Positions 11,775 to 24,000 of a stretch of 64,000 nucleotides of DNA are shown piece by piece (the stretch's first letter is position 1; every line of letters begins with the position of its first letter). A program made the translations under genes and the position numbers. The notes below the pieces were generated by a model that was not told the DNA's origin, searched no databases, and saw nothing but the letters and a program-made list of their open reading frames with translations. The stretch lies in contig CM073899.1 in NCBI GenBank assembly GCA_037176705.1, positions 3,720,001-3,784,000 of the forward strand, given 5' to 3'. This DNA is from Molossus alvarezi. Taxonomy: Eukaryota; Chordata; Mammalia; Chiroptera; Molossidae.

Positions 11775-13685
11775 TAAGGACTGCAACTTCTTAGAGCATT
11801 TTATATCTCTTTTCTTAAGCTTAGAGAAGTCTTTTAGACTATACTATCCCACCAATTTTATTGATATTAAATTCAAATTTAAATTTCACATGTTTTATTG
11901 AGACTGTGATGTCATAAAAAATGACTCCCATCAGATTGCACACCCTGGCTTCCTCCTGCACAGAGGTGTAGAAAGATATCTGGGTTAAAAATATTTCTGT
12001 GTAGTGGAATTGGTAGTAATTCTTTAAACTTAAAAAAAACTCTTTTCGCATTATTTGACTTCTTTAGATTGATTCTAAGTTATTAAAATAAAAATAATAA
12101 TGCTATTAGAACAAAAATATTGTCTCTCGCACTCATTAGACTGTGTGCCTTCCGGGGTTCGGGGTTAGGTGCATTCGCTGTCGAAATGTTGCAGGATTTA
12201 CACAAGCAAACGCCATGTCCTCAGCACGAACGGTTGGTGTATCGTCAGTAGATCTTTGTGTTCAGCACTCTACCCAGCAGAGCCGGCGACGGCTTTTTAA
12301 CATATTTGGTTCTGTCTTTCAAAAGCATTTTGTAAAGTCCTGTATTAGAAAAGTAATGGCAACTCTTGGAAAATTTTGAAGAGAAAAAGGTATCAAGAAA
12401 GTAAACGCTAAGCTTCTCACTGCACCGTTTTCCAGGGTCCGAGCGTGCACACATGTGCATGGAGAGCACGTGTCTCCTCACTAAGCTTGCGCATGTAAGA
12501 CAGCAGGGCACACAGTGTTCCCCGGGAAACAGACTTCGAGACGAAGGCCCGCACCTGAAGGCTGGCAGTGCACGACCCTGGGGGCACCTGGGAGAAGGAA
12601 GGGAACAGCCTGGGCAGAGGGAGAGGCTGTACTGCAATGCACACACTCAGCACCCAGGGCACTCGGCAACCGCGCTGATTCTCCTGAGTCTTGTCCTAAC
12701 CTAACCCATGACAACAGGAATTTACTTGCAAATTAGATCAATATCCAATTCCTCTAATGAAGCAATAGCTGAACAAACAGGTCAGAGTTCAGAGCCTGGG
12801 CCATGTGGAAAAATCCACAAGAATAATGACCTTGTTTTTTTCAATCTTCTGTCTGTCTATTATAGCTTTGGACAAGTTTTTCAACGTTGATCAAAAAAGT
12901 GCTGTCTGGTGTGAGTTATCGCTGCAAAAACACTGCATAATAGACCAATGACAGGCGAAAGCACTTATGGTCACGCTCAGGGTCTCAGCTGCAGGGCACC
13001 TGCGGCTCACCTGACGTACGCTGGGGTCAGCAGGGTGGCTGTGCTGGCAGCTTGGGCCCGGAGGAGGGTTCGGCTCAGGTGAGTGCTACCTGAGGCATGC
13101 TCTCCTCAGGGCGTGTCAGTGGAACGCCAGGACCAAGCCAAAGTAGGAACCAAGCACCTCACAGCTCTGCTCACGTCAGGAAGGACGCGTCATTGCCCAA
13201 AGCCCAGCACCCTGCACTCGACAACTGCTCCTGATCACAGACTCTCACTCTGATTACAGATGCCCCTCACAGCTCTCTTCATGTCACGGGTGTTTGCAAA
13301 CGTTCCCTCTATCATTTTAATTTAATTTAAAGAAACATTTCTTTATTGGAAATATCTTTTCCAAAATAAGAAAAGAATGCCTGAATAATTTAGAAAATGC
13401 AGTATAAGCAAAAATTGCCCAGAATAACATGAACACCAGGACTACTCTTACATTGGTTGCAGTTACAGATCCATAAATAAATCTATATTGCTGTGTATAC
13501 AGTATATTGTATAGCAAACATCTCAGTTATCATTAAGTTATGAGCATTTTATTGGGTTTAATATTCTTCACAAACCTGGGCTGTATGAGATCCCATGTGA
13601 TGTCCTAATTTATCCAGTAATACACACAAATGCACGTCAGTTTGCATAAATCTCTGTGCATTTATGAGGGTTTTCTCATTGCCTT
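11775..13685. other. Unassigned sequence, possibly old repeats at 12.93-13.3 kb
   Basis: No gene supported. 12930-13310 has the texture of an old interspersed repeat also suspected at 54.3 kb, but I cannot name it. The rest appears single-copy. Confidence 0.35.
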
Positions 13686-13689
13686 CTCA

Positions 13690-14055
13690 CTCCTCGCTCT
13701 CTCTGGTCTAGCCGCACCTGCCCCCTGGCTGTTCCACACAAAAGCCAGACACATTCCTTCCTTAGGGCCTTTGCACTGGCTGTTCCCTCTGCCTGGAATT
13801 CCCTTCTCCCAGATACCTCCCATGACATCCTCTCTCACGTCCTCAAAGCTTCTCCCGGAATGTTAGCTTCCCAATAAAACCTCTTGTGAGCACACCACAT
13901 CCTGTCCTTCTTCCCACCCTCTTATCCTGCTTTTTCATAACACTTAACACCTTCTAATGCCCTAAATAATTTGCTTATTTGCTAGATTTACTATGTATTA
14001 TCTCTCTCTCTCCCTCTGCTAAAATGTAAGCTCTATGAAAACAAAGATTTTACTG
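13690..14055 (+). mobile_element. LINE-2 (L2) 3' fragment
   Basis: The block AGGGCCTTTGCACTGGCTG, then TTCCCTCTGCCTGGAATTCC, a CATAACACTTAACACC-type segment and AAAATGTAAGCTCTATGA are hallmarks of the L2 3' region in sense orientation. It is diverged and non-coding. Confidence 0.8.
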
Positions 14056-14085
14056 TTTTTTTTTCACTGAATGAAGATTACGAAT

Positions 14086-14253
14086 TGCTCTGGCTCAGTG
14101 GGTTGGAGCACGGTCCCATTCCCCGAAAGGGGGAGGGTTCAGTCACCAGTAGGGCCCGTGTGGGAGGCAGTGGGCTGATGTTTCTCTCTCACATCAGTGT
14201 CCCCTCTCTCTCCTTCCCTCCCTGCCTCCTCTAAGATCAGTAAAGAAAAAAAA
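14086..14253 (+). mobile_element. Diverged short VES-like SINE
   Basis: Begins TGCTCTGGCTCAGTGGGTTGG, carries a GGGTTCAGTCACC B-box-like segment and a CT-rich waist, and ends CTAAGATCAGTAAAG plus A's. Near-identical flanks AGATTACGAAT (14075-14085) and AGATTATGAAT (14254-14264) are its target-site duplication. The region between head and waist is shorter than in its relatives. Confidence 0.85.
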
Positions 14254-14533
14254 AGATTATGAATGAATTAACAAAAATCTAGAAGTAGAATCAAAAGCTA
14301 TACCTTTAACTTTTAAAAAATTAAATTGTGGCCAAAATGACTCTAAGAGCAGACATTTGAAATGAGAGTCAGGCAGACCACATTGTATCGGGTGAACTTT
14401 ACCATGTCTCCCATGTAGGTAGAGCCCTTGCACGTATACAAACCGTCATACCCACACCACACTCACACTGCTGGAAAGTGCATCGATCATCATTTACACA
14501 TAAATGCTTTAAAAGTGTGTTACCATAAAAATC

Positions 14534-14550
14534 TTTTTTTTTTTTTTTTT
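14534..14550 (+). repeat. Homopolymer T17
   Basis: A run of 17 T with no clear SINE attached on either side. Confidence 0.85.
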
Positions 14551-14836
14551 GTCTCGTTAACAAGCCCCTAGGATGGCTAGATGACGGAAATCACCTGCCT
14601 CCTGCTCTTGGCCTAATTGCAAAGGGAGCCGAAAGCCATTGTTAAGTCCCGCATACACCCCTCAAGCCTGACGTCCCTGCGGATGGCCAGCTGAGTGCCC
14701 AGAGCTGACAGTGACTGTGGCGGCCTAGTGTTTTAGGTAGGAACTTACTGACTTCCTGCTTCCTCAGTTCCCTCTCTTGTCCAGATTTCCTCCATTCCAT
14801 CAGTATGCTGCTGCTGTTCAATACGTGCTCTTCTCT

Positions 14837-15041
14837 GCCCGGTCGGTGGCTCAGTGGTGAGCGTCGACCCTGCACCAAGAGGTCACTGGTTCGATTCCCA
14901 GTCAGGGCACATGCCCAGGTTGTGGGCCTGGTCCCCAGTGGGGGGCGTGCAGGAGGCGGCCAGTCAATGTTCTTTCTCATCGATGTTTCTCTCTCTCTCC
15001 CTCTCCCTTCCTCTCTCCCTAAAATCAATAGAGGGAAAAAA
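14837..15041 (+). mobile_element. VES2-type SINE
   Basis: Complete VES2: GGTGGCTCAGTGGTGAGCG head, GGTTCGATTCCC B box, CT waist and CTAAAATCAATAGAGGG tail. Target-site duplications ATACGTGCTCTTCTCT (14821-14836) and ATACATGCTTTTCTCT (15042-15057) differ at two positions. Confidence 0.95.
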
Positions 15042-15329
15042 ATACATGCTTTTCTCTTTGAAAACCTCTGTTGCATATTCTTATTCCTCCCCATCTTCTG
15101 CACTTCCACGGGGTCTCTGAAACACTGCTCCACCCGATGTCCTCATTTCCCTACGGACTTGACAATAAATACCCATAAGAATATAATGAACTGCTGGCTT
15201 TTTGACATTTCTTTTAATCATCAGTACATATTCTTTTAAGAGCAAACAGCATTTTATGAGGATGATAATTATTTTTGAAAATGCAGGTGATACGTTTTGC
15301 TTGAGGTATGAAGACACTGGAAACTGTGT

Positions 15330-16110
15330 CTATATAAACTGGTGCAGGATGCAAAACTGTGCAGGGTGGTACTAAGTGTCCTCAAAAAGATTAAACAAAA
15401 AATGACCAGGTGATTCAGCAATTTTACTTCTGGGCATATTCCCAAAGGAAGTGACAGCAAGGACTGAACTCCCATCAGCTCGTCACGCTAGCCCGAAGGT
15501 GAGGGTGACCCTGGCGCCCACTGAAAAAACAAATGGATAAGCAAAATGGGGTGTCTATAGACCATGGAAGATTTCTCATCTTTAGAAAGGAAGAAAATTA
15601 TGACAGCTGCTTCTACATGGAGGAACCTGGAAGCCATTATACTTAGGGGAAAAAAATAAAGTCACAGAAGGACCAACATTGTATGACTCCACCTGTACAA
15701 GGGACCAGAGCCCTCAGACTGATGGCCATGGTGCCAGGGTTGGGGTGAGGGGACAGTGGGAAGCAGTCTTCATGGGCAGAGCAGTTTCAGGAGACGGAGG
15801 GTGGTGATGGCTGCTCTATGATGTGAATTTTTGTTGTTGTTGTTAATTCTCACCTGAAGGTACTTTTTCCATTTATTCTTATAGAGAGTGGGAAGGAGGA
15901 GAGGAAGGGAGGGGGAGAGAAACATTGATGTGAGAGAGGCACAATGATTGCTTGCCTCCTGGATGCACCCAAACGGGGCTTGACTGTGAATCGAACCCTT
16001 GACCCTTCTGTGTGTTGCCGATGCTCTAACCACGGAGCACACCGGCCAGGGCACTGTGAATGTTCTTGATGCCACTGAACTGTACACTTAAAAATGGTTA
16101 GAATTAAAAG
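15330..16110 (+). mobile_element. Ancient L1M 3' end, interrupted by an antisense SINE
   Basis: The last part of ORF2 and the 3' UTR of an old L1M: TTTACTTCTGGGCATATTCC, AAAGGAAGAAAATTATGACA, GGAACCTGGAAGCCATTATA, then GGTGGTGATGGCTGCT and GCCACTGAACTGTACACTT AAAAATGGTTA. The reading frame is lost. A VES1 element (15841-16052, minus) splits the 3' UTR. Confidence 0.85.
15841..16052 (-). mobile_element. VES1 SINE nested in old L1M
   Basis: The minus-strand head GCCCTGGCCGGTGTGCTCC lies at 16052 and the tail (CTTCAGGTGAGAATTAAC...) at 15841. The flanks ATGTGAATTTTTG and CTGTGAATGTTCTTG share the L1M motif TGTGAAT, a short duplicated target. Confidence 0.88.
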
Positions 16111-16122
16111 CTTTTAGTTATA

Positions 16123-16325
16123 GCCCGGCCAGTGTGGCTCAGGGGTTGAGTGTCACCCCGGAACCAAGAGGTCCCCAGTTTGATTCCCCGTCAGGAATAT
16201 GCCCAGGTTTTGGGCCCAATCCCCAGTGAGGGGCATGCAGGGGGCATCCAGTTGATGTTCTCTCTCATCAATGTTTCTATCTCTCTCCCTCTCTCGTCCT
16301 ATCTCTAAAATCAATAAAGAAAAAT
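16123..16325 (+). mobile_element. VES2-type SINE
   Basis: Head CCCGGCCAGTGTGGCTCAGG, B-box-like GTTTGATTCCCC, CT waist and tail CTCTAAAATCAATAAAGAAA. The duplicated target is not clear. It sits directly after the L1M 3' end. Confidence 0.9.
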
Positions 16326-16329
16326 ATAA

Positions 16330-17090
16330 TTTTTAATAGCAACAAGCGTAGTTAGATAAATAAGAGTAAAGCTCTTCATGCCCAGGTAAGAACTGGGAAA
16401 CACGAACCCTCTCCATGCTGTGACAGGAGGCAGCACTGCACATATGATGTGTCAGGAGAGCTGGGTCAAAACGGATAACGAACAAGAGACCAGAAGCTTC
16501 GGTTCCATCATCACTGTGCAATTTCAGTGAGAGTCTTTGAAATGAATGTTTGTATCATCAAAACACATATCACTGCATTTGAGAGCAAAAGGCTTTCTTC
16601 CACCAAAACAGATTTGGTGCCTCCTTTCCAAGAGATACATTGGATCTATATGTAACTATAACTGTGCAGACTGTAAATACAATCGCCCTCTGCAACCAGA
16701 AACCTTCCTCAACAACGCGGCGGCCCTCGGCCCTGGGAGACGGGAAGCTTGCTCCTTCGGCATTTGCATCAGACGTGGAGCGGCCTCCCGGAGGCTGGAG
16801 AGTGGGGCCAGGGAGGCACCACAGTCCCTGTCACTAATTACATATTTCGAAGCATCTGGGATTCTTTGTTCCCTGAAATAACAAAAGAATAAAATAATAA
16901 AAAAATAAGTATTATTATTTATGATTTCTGGAAAAAATACACTTTGTAATGTAAAGGAACCAGTAATGTTCCAGACATATCACAGGTTTTTTGTTTGTTT
17001 TTTTAATACTATTGCAAATTTTACAAAAACTGAAACCCAGTTTTCAAATATTACCCTGTTGTCATCTTATAGGTCCCACTTCTTGGTTTT
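16330..17090. other. Unassigned sequence
   Basis: No gene supported. GC-richer between 16700 and 16850, then AT-rich. Short open frames have no recognisable domain. Confidence 0.4.
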
Positions 17091-17102
17091 AAAAATAGGG
17101 TC

Positions 17103-17347
17103 GCCCTGGCTGGTTTGGCTCAGCGGTTAGAGCGTCGGCCTGCGGTCCAGAGAGACCCGGGTTCGGTTCCTGCTAAGGGCATGTGCCTCGGTTGCAGTTT
17201 GTCCACGGCCCAGGTTGGGTTGTATGGGTGGCAGCCACTCGATGTGTCCCTTCACGTCGATGTTTCTCTCTCTCTCTCCCCCTCCCACTCCATCTGAACA
17301 AAATATGGAAAAATGTCCTTGGTTGAGGATTAAAAATAAATAAATAA

Positions 17348-17378
<31 letters not shown>

Positions 17379-17381
17379 ATG
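17103..17381 (+). mobile_element. VES1 SINE with expanded (AAAT)n tail
   Basis: A full VES1 from GCCCTGGCTGGTTTGGCTC to TTGGTTGAGGATTAAAAAT. The tail has grown into an (AAAT)n microsatellite (about 17330-17380). The exact duplication AAAATAGGGTC occurs at 17092-17102 and 17382-17392, so the microsatellite lies inside the element. Confidence 0.95.
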
Positions 17382-17404
17382 AAAATAGGGTCAGTGGAGA
17401 CAAT

Positions 17405-17595
17405 GAGGTTGGAAAATTCTGGTCTCTATCTTATCAGCAATGTGACCTACAGCAACTTAATTGAACTCTCTCTGCCTCAGTTTCCTTACTATGAAATGGG
17501 TGTGAGTCTGCCTACCTTACAGGGGTTACAAGGATTAGATATAATGTAATTGATGTCCCTGGAAAATATCAGGTATTTAATAAATAATTATTACT
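17405..17595 (+). mobile_element. MIR SINE (ancient, tRNA-derived)
   Basis: Contains the MIR core order: GTGACCTACAGCAACTTAA, CTCTGCCTCAGTTTCCTTAC, TATGAAATGGGTG, ACCTTACAGGGGTTACAAGG ATTAGAT. This is typical of a mammalian-wide MIR copy in sense orientation. Confidence 0.85.
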
Positions 17596-17703
17596 ATTAA
17601 TCATACTAATAGTATAAGGACTTGGCAGCAAGAAGGATGCCTGTTCGGATTATCTGTGCCCTCCTGATAACTCCACGTTGTGCTCACACACAATCAAACT
17701 TAC

Positions 17704-18101
17704 AAGATGAGTGGATAAAAAAGCTGTGGTACATATACACAATGGAGTACTATGCAGCTGTAAGAAAGAGAGATCTCTTATCCTTTGAGACGACATGGAG
17801 GGAACTGGAGAGCATTATGCTAAGCGAAATAAGCCCGTCAGAGAAAGACAAATATCACATGATCTCATTTGTAGAATATAGTGAACAAAATAGACCCAGA
17901 GAAATGGAAGTAAGGAACAGACTGACAAACCTCAGAGGGGCAGCGAGTTGGAAGAGATAAACCAAAAAATTGATATCCATATATGCACAACCAATGGACA
18001 CGGACAACGCTGCGGTGAAGGTGGGGTGGAGCGGGAAAGGGGGATGTCTTTGGGGGAAAAAAGAGGGACATCTGTAATATGTTCAGCAATAAAGAAAAAG
18101 A
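17704..18101 (+). mobile_element. 5'-truncated L1 3' end
   Basis: Begins within the ORF2 C-terminus ([18 protein letters not shown]) and continues through the 3' UTR to AATAAAGAAAAAG. It belongs to the same young lineage as the other L1 tails here. A 1-2 base loss near the ORF end fuses the frame into the UTR. No clear target-site duplication. Confidence 0.92.
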
Positions 18102-19465
18102 AATGTCAGCGTTTTTCCTAAAAGAAAGAAAAAATAAGACATAGAACGAATAATAGTAAAAAAATACCATTATCATTTATCCTTGGACCAAAGGGACAAT
18201 AGATCACAATCTAAACTGCCTTTCGTTTTTGACAAATGATAAACATGAGCCAGTTATCAGAGAAGAAATAGTTCTTCAAAAGAAAAATAAACAACAACAA
18301 CAACAAAAATAAGTTGCTGGTTCCTAACGGGAGAAAATACATTCTAATACTTGTCCGAGGAGAAACTGCTCATGTTCATATCACAGATCAAATATTTGAA
18401 CTTCAGGTAACAGATACAGATGAGTGATTAGAACTTTATTGCCATTAAAATATTTAAATTGCATTCTTCTGTGTACTCATCATAAACTATGGGCAAAATA
18501 ATGAAAATACATAAATAAAATTATCCTTGTACGGGGAACATTTGATCTCAAGCTAAAAATGCCTCCCAGGGGCCAGGGAGCCTGGTGAGGTCGCGCGCCC
18601 ACTGCAGGTCACCGGGGTCGGGCAGCGCGGGAGAAGGGAGAGGAACTCACCTGCCCCGGAGCCTCTGACTGCCGCCAGGACAATGGCTGTCATACCCAGT
18701 TCCTTCCTTCTGCTCTCCCTCAAATTACCACCATACCAGGCCTTTCTTCCATCACGAAGGTCACAAAAACAACTCTCTTCCCACTGTGACATCCGTGCCA
18801 TGTGGCTTCCTGCTGAGACAGCGCCAGCGATCACCAAACAGCCCATGAACGTCCTCCTCCCACTCGACCTCTGTGATTTCTTCGTCCTTCCTCTTGGACT
18901 GGACGGGTCCTCTCTAGACGGGACCTCCCGGTGCCCAGGGGGATCTCTTCTGTCACTTGTCTCAGAGGAGCAGGCACCTCCTCGCCTCTCTCCTCTTCCC
19001 TTTGACCTTTTCCATCTCAACATTCTTCCTGGGATGCCCGCCACTGCTATGGCGTTCTGGGCGCCCTAAATCACAGCCCCGGGGCGGACGCCCCTTTCGG
19101 TACACATCCCGTTCCCGGCTGTCCCCAGAGCCTCGCTCCTCTGGTTTGCTGTGGCTACAGTGAGCTCTTCCAAGACCACTGTTCAAGACTCAGTTCAAGT
19201 CGCCACCTTCTCCAGGAAGCCTTCCCAGAGTGGACATGAACCTTCTCGTCCGTGAAAGCCCACGGTGATCTTTTCCACATTTCTTTCAGTGGAGAACACA
19301 CGTTCTGCTATTTTAGCAATTTTCAGTTATGCCCAGTATTATCAACTGTGCTAACCACGCTATGCATCAGGTCCTCAGACCTATTCCACTTGTAAGGAAC
19401 AGCTGGCACCTTCACCCACCCCTCCCTGCTTCTCCCACCTCAAGCCCCTGCCCCATTCTGCTCTG
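18102..19465. other. Mostly unassigned; possible L2 scrap near 19.19 kb
   Basis: No gene supported. About 19186-19225 reads TCAGTTCAAGTCGCCACC-TTCTCCAGGAAGCCTTCCC, an L2-like phrase. The rest, including open frames at 18.55-19.07 kb on both strands, shows no known domain. Confidence 0.4.
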
Positions 19466-19469
19466 TTTC

Positions 19470-20235
19470 TATGAGGTTTTTTTAGGTTTTGTTTAAGATT
19501 CCACATATAAGTGATGCCATGTGGTATTTGTCTTTCTCTGGCTTATTTCACTTAGCATAACACTCTCTGGGTCCCTCCAGTTGTCATAAGTGGTGGGATT
19601 TCCACCCTGGCTGGTTTGGCTCAGCGGTTAAAGCATCGGCCCACCAATCAAAGAGTCACGGGTTTGATTCTGGTCAAGCGCATGCACCTCGGTTGTGGTT
19701 TGGTCCTGGTTGGGGTTGTGCAGAAGGCAGTCAATGGATGTGTCTCTCTCACATTGATGTTGCTCTCTCTCTCTCTCTCTCCTTCCCACTCTATCTGTAG
19801 GTAAATGGGAAAAAAAAATTACCATTAGATAAGGATTAAAAAAAAATAAAAATAAATGGCAGGATTTCCTTTCTTTCGAGGCAAAATCACATCGTATAGC
19901 ACGTACACACCACCAGTTCAGCGTCCATTCATCCGTCAGCAGACACTCAGGCTGGCTCCATATCTCAGCTGCTATGAAATGCTTCCATACATGTGGGGGT
20001 GCAGACATGTCTCCCTGATAATGGTTTCATTTCCTCTAGGTATATACTCAGAAATGGGATCTTTTGGATCATGTGGTAGTTGTGGTTTTGATTTTCTGAG
20101 GAAATTCCATACTGTTTTCCATAGTGGCTGCACCAATCTTCATTCTCGCCAACAGTGCAAGAATACCTTTCCATTTACTTGTGTCTTCTTTAATTGCTTT
20201 TGTCAATATTTTATAGTTTTCAGTGTGCAGAATAT
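19470..20235 (-). mobile_element. Ancient L1M fragment, antisense, split by a SINE
   Basis: Read on the plus strand this is the complement of the old-L1 ORF2 3' region. It contains ATTCCACATATAAGTG, TCTTTCTCTGGCTTATTTCA, TATATACTCAGAAATGGGAT, ATACTGTTTTCCATAGTGGC and TGCACCAATCTTCATTCTCG. It is diverged with no open frame left. The VES1 at 19604-19856 interrupts it. Confidence 0.88.
19604..19856 (+). mobile_element. VES1 SINE nested in old L1M
   Basis: Head CACCCTGGCTGGTTTGGCTC, B box GGGTTTGATTCTGG, (CT)n waist, tail ending in A's and AAAT. The duplicated target TGGTGGGATTTCC / TGGCAGGATTTCC (19591-19603 and 19857-19869) is L1M sequence. Confidence 0.93.
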
Positions 20236-20244
20236 TCGTTTCCT

Positions 20245-20577
20245 CCAGAATTCATACGTTGAGACCTAGGCCTCCATGTGATGGTGCTTGGAGGTGGAGC
20301 CTTGGGGAGGTGAGGGGGTCATGAAGGTAAAGCCCTCAGAATGGGATTAGTTCCCTCATAAAAGAGACCCCAGAGAGACCCTTCTGCCCCTCCCATCATG
20401 ATGGTTAAAGCAGAAAAAAACCACCTGTGAACCAGGAACTGGGCTCTCACCAGACACCGGGTCCGCGGGCACCTTGATCTGGGACTTCAGAGCTTCCAGA
20501 ACTGTGAGAAAGAAATTCCTGTGGTTCACAGACCACTTTGTCTATGGTATTTATTATAGGCAACTAAACTAAGACCC
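20245..20577 (+). mobile_element. MaLR-type (MLT1/MST-like) solo LTR
   Basis: The order CTTGGAGGTGGAGCCTTGGG, GGTCATGAAGGTAAAGCCCT, ATGGGATTAGTTCCCTCATA, AGAGACCCCAGAGAGACCC, TCACCAGACACCG and TTCCAGAACTGTGAGAAA is that of ancient mammalian MaLR LTRs. It is non-coding. No internal sequence is attached. Confidence 0.8.
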
Positions 20578-20681
20578 CTCTTTGGCAATGTTTAAAACAT
20601 GGTAACCTACCAAACAGCAATACTTAGACTTTCTTCTTCTTCTTCAGAATCTGAGTGTTTCTTGAACAATTGGTCAGTACC

Positions 20682-21005
20682 TGTATGAGCTGAATTGTCC
20701 CCCTGAAACTTTATGTATTGGAGTCCTAACACCCAGTGCCACTGGCTCTATTTGAAGATAGGGTCCTTAAAAAGGTGATTAAAATGAGATAATTAGGGTG
20801 GGCCTGATCCAAGATGAGTGGTGTCCTAGTAAGAAAAGGCCTTTGGACACAAATCAAAGCACAAAGAGAAGGCCAGGTGAGGACAGGGAGGGGACCGCCA
20901 CCTGCAAGCCAAGGAGAGAGGCCGCCGCAAAAACCAGCCCTGCCAGCACCTTGGCCCTGGGCCTGCAGCCTCCCGAGCGGTGAGAAGATAGTGTGTGCGG
21001 CCTAG
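20682..21005 (+). mobile_element. Second ancient LTR-like element
   Basis: Starts ATGAGCTGAATTGTCCCCC TGAAACTTTATG and runs through GGGTGGGCCTGATCCAAGAT, a TGGTGTCCTAGTAAGAAAAG block and CAAGCCAAGGAGAGAGGCC, ending near CAGCCTCCCGAGCGGTGAGA. This is the layout of a common ancient mammalian LTR family related to the neighbouring one. The exact subfamily is not assigned. Confidence 0.65.
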
Positions 21006-24000
21006 GCCCCAGCCCGGCACCGCGTGCCGCCGAGGGGACCGTGCAGCACTGGGGCGCAAACGCGCAAGGTGTGGGCCTCGTTTACTTACAGAAACACTTC
21101 TCCGGGTGATCAGTTAGCTATCTTACTTTTCCTTTTCCTCTCCTTTTGACCCAGATTCGAAATGTACAATTATAAGAGCCAGCATAGGATCCAAGAAGAA
21201 TGCCTTTCCTCCAGGAGAGGGTCAGAAAGAGCAGCGAGAGGTGCACAGTCTGGGCAGCCTCCGCCGCGGAGTGCGATGCAGCGCCTGCAGACGCGAGCTG
21301 CTCGCTCCGGGAGAGAAACCCCTGTCTGGTGCAGACAGACGGGAAAAGCCAAACCCCAGCTGCACGGAGAGCAGCCACCTCGAACCAGCAATGAGCTAAG
21401 CCAGGGGAGAAGAACGCAGAAAGACGGAAGGAAGAGAAGGAAAAGGAGAGAGAAAGGAAGGGGAAAAGAAGAGGGAGGGGAGAGAGAGCAAGGCTATTAA
21501 ATCCTGTTTCGTCTTTGTTTCATGTACTAATAAAAGCCCGTGGAGTGCTTCCAGACTGGAAATGCTTGCAAGGGTTGATAACAATGTTTTGCAGAAAATG
21601 GCCAATGTGTTAAAAAAAAAAAAAAAAAAAGCACCGTGCATGTTGATAAAATAGCACATTCGGCTGGGTCAGCGTTTGCGGCGGCCTCAGAGCCGCCTGA
21701 GTGGGGGAGAGAGTGAAGGGGAGGGGACGAGCTGTCAGCACGATGGCCTCTAAAACTGCAGTTCACAGAGAACCAGACAGGCTTTTCCTCTGGCAACTGG
21801 TGTCAGCAGTATCCTGCCGTCCGAGCCTTTGACATGTTGTTACAATGACTGTTTTCATTCTTGTTACTATTGATACAGCTCGTGGCTGTGCCCTGCTCCA
21901 GAGAACTGCGCTCAGCAGAACGGGAGCCTCCTCGCCTGGACAGGCACTAACAGAGGGATGTTGAGCCCGACACAATGTCTGCTCTAGAGCTCCCTGGGGA
22001 CCGAAGCTGCCTCTGGTCCACACCACAGTTTTGGTTCGCTTTCCATCCCCTGCCTTCTCCTGCTTCCTTCTGGGCCCTTATCCTGAGCATATCCCTGCCA
22101 TGAACCGGTGGCATCCTGTTCTCAGGCTGGGTTAGGTGCAGCTCTAAGGAGCAGCCTCTGAGCACAACGGTCTGGACTTGGACCTCCTGCTGGCTGAATG
22201 GCGATGGACACACCTGGGACCATGCCGAGCAGCCGGTCCCTGTGCTGCTATCACTGGGCAGTTGCAGACTCTCAGCTCCGGCCACTGTGAAGATGTGTGA
22301 GGTCACACACAGAAGCTGCTGCCACGTTCTGGGCATCTGAGAAACAGCAGACAGAGTAGAAGGGGCTGCGGAGTGTCACTCAGACATACTCATTAACGGC
22401 GCAGAGCCGAATGCAGCAGGTGAGGGCCTCCTCGGCTGTCTGTGCAGACTCTCGTGGGCTCTCGCGGAAGCACTGAGGATGAGGGACAGGCTTTGATCGT
22501 ACCGAGGGAGAACCACAGACAACGCTGAATCCTTGCTCTGCCAAGTCTCCCGGGGCAAAGCTGGGGTTCTGATGTGGGAAGAACAGGACTGAGATTTGGG
22601 ATGGGGACAGCTGGGTAGATGCTTACAGAACCTGGACCCCCAGACCCCCTGAACCCTCTGGGCCTGCAGAATTCACCTACGTTCTCTTGCAGGAAGATAG
22701 ATCCCCCTTCACTGCTTTGCCTTACCAATTGTCCCAATAGCCTTACCCTCTTCAAGATCAGCCCCCACACACCTGACTGCAGACACATAATCAGGTCAAA
22801 TTTGCACATAGCCAGGTTGGAGAGGGGCTAGGTTGGCTCAGGGAGGACCATGAACCTGATGGTGTTTGATCCGGATACTTCCGACTTTAAAGAAAGTACA
22901 TTCATATTTAACCTCAGCCTGTTCAAGACTCTCAGCATGCCCAGTAATGGTGTGAGGAGGAGGACGATGGGAGAAAGGGGGCTTTCCACAGCTTCCCAGT
23001 GTGAGGAGCAGGGTCCCTCCCAAAGCCGTCCTAGAGTCCCGCACGGCCTCCACTAGGTTTCACGTCTCTGGCCCGGTCTCCGGGCTCTCAGATTATTGTC
23101 TCCATCATGCAGCCTAACACATTCATGCACAATTAACTAAAAAAAGGCTTTTCAAATACCCCTCTGTTTTCTAACTATCATGTCTGAGACCAAATTTTCT
23201 TCCTAAACTTCAGCTGAAACAGGATTCTGCAAAAGATCAAATGCAGACGTGTGTGAGAATCCGTTCGTCTACGATCGAGCCTGACTTTAAAGACATTGGC
23301 AGCAGTGTCGCCCTGCTCTTTGTACTCAGTTTTGATTTTTGAAAAATGTACTTTTCAAAACGGTATGCCATGTACGTTGACACAGGATGAGTTTATTATT
23401 TATATTTTTAAATACGTTAATAAATGAATGTTTTTAAATGTCTCACTTTTAGCACATAGTATGGTAAGGATAAATGGATGTGACCCACATTGACTCTCGG
23501 GAGTCCTCAATCATTGTTAAGAGTGTAGAGGTTCCGAGACCAGACTCTTGAGGATGAGTGACGGAGAAGACAGTAATCAGGGCCCTCCCTTCCCATGAGC
23601 AAGCTGAGCCAAACACCTGGACCAGAGGATCAGAGACCCTGAAAATTAACAGACCCATTGGGTCCCTGGCCTGCTGACCAGACGGGTCCTGCCACGAGCC
23701 GCTGCTGTGTGTCTGTTTCTCCAGTTCTTACCTGCTCTGCAGCTCAGGCCCTCAGAACGGTGCCCCCCACTTTTCCATCAGGCTGACCTGGCTCTGCCAG
23801 CTGGGGCTCCTTCCCGTGGAGGGCGATCAGAGTATGTTCACAGGCTCAGTGCTGCTCACACTCGCTCCCTGGTCTGAGCCTAAAATGTCTAGTCTCGTTC
23901 GACTGCATCCGTGAGTTCCTTCCTGTGGCAGCCAGCATCTGCAGCACCAAGGGACCCCCACCACAAGGAGGAATCGACTGTAAAATCGTGGAAAACCCAG

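Noticed and set aside
14084..14253. tRNA-gene-like A and B boxes here and in about thirty other places
   Set aside because: All belong to VES or MIR SINE heads. None folds as a complete tRNA with a 3' terminator outside a SINE context that I can see.
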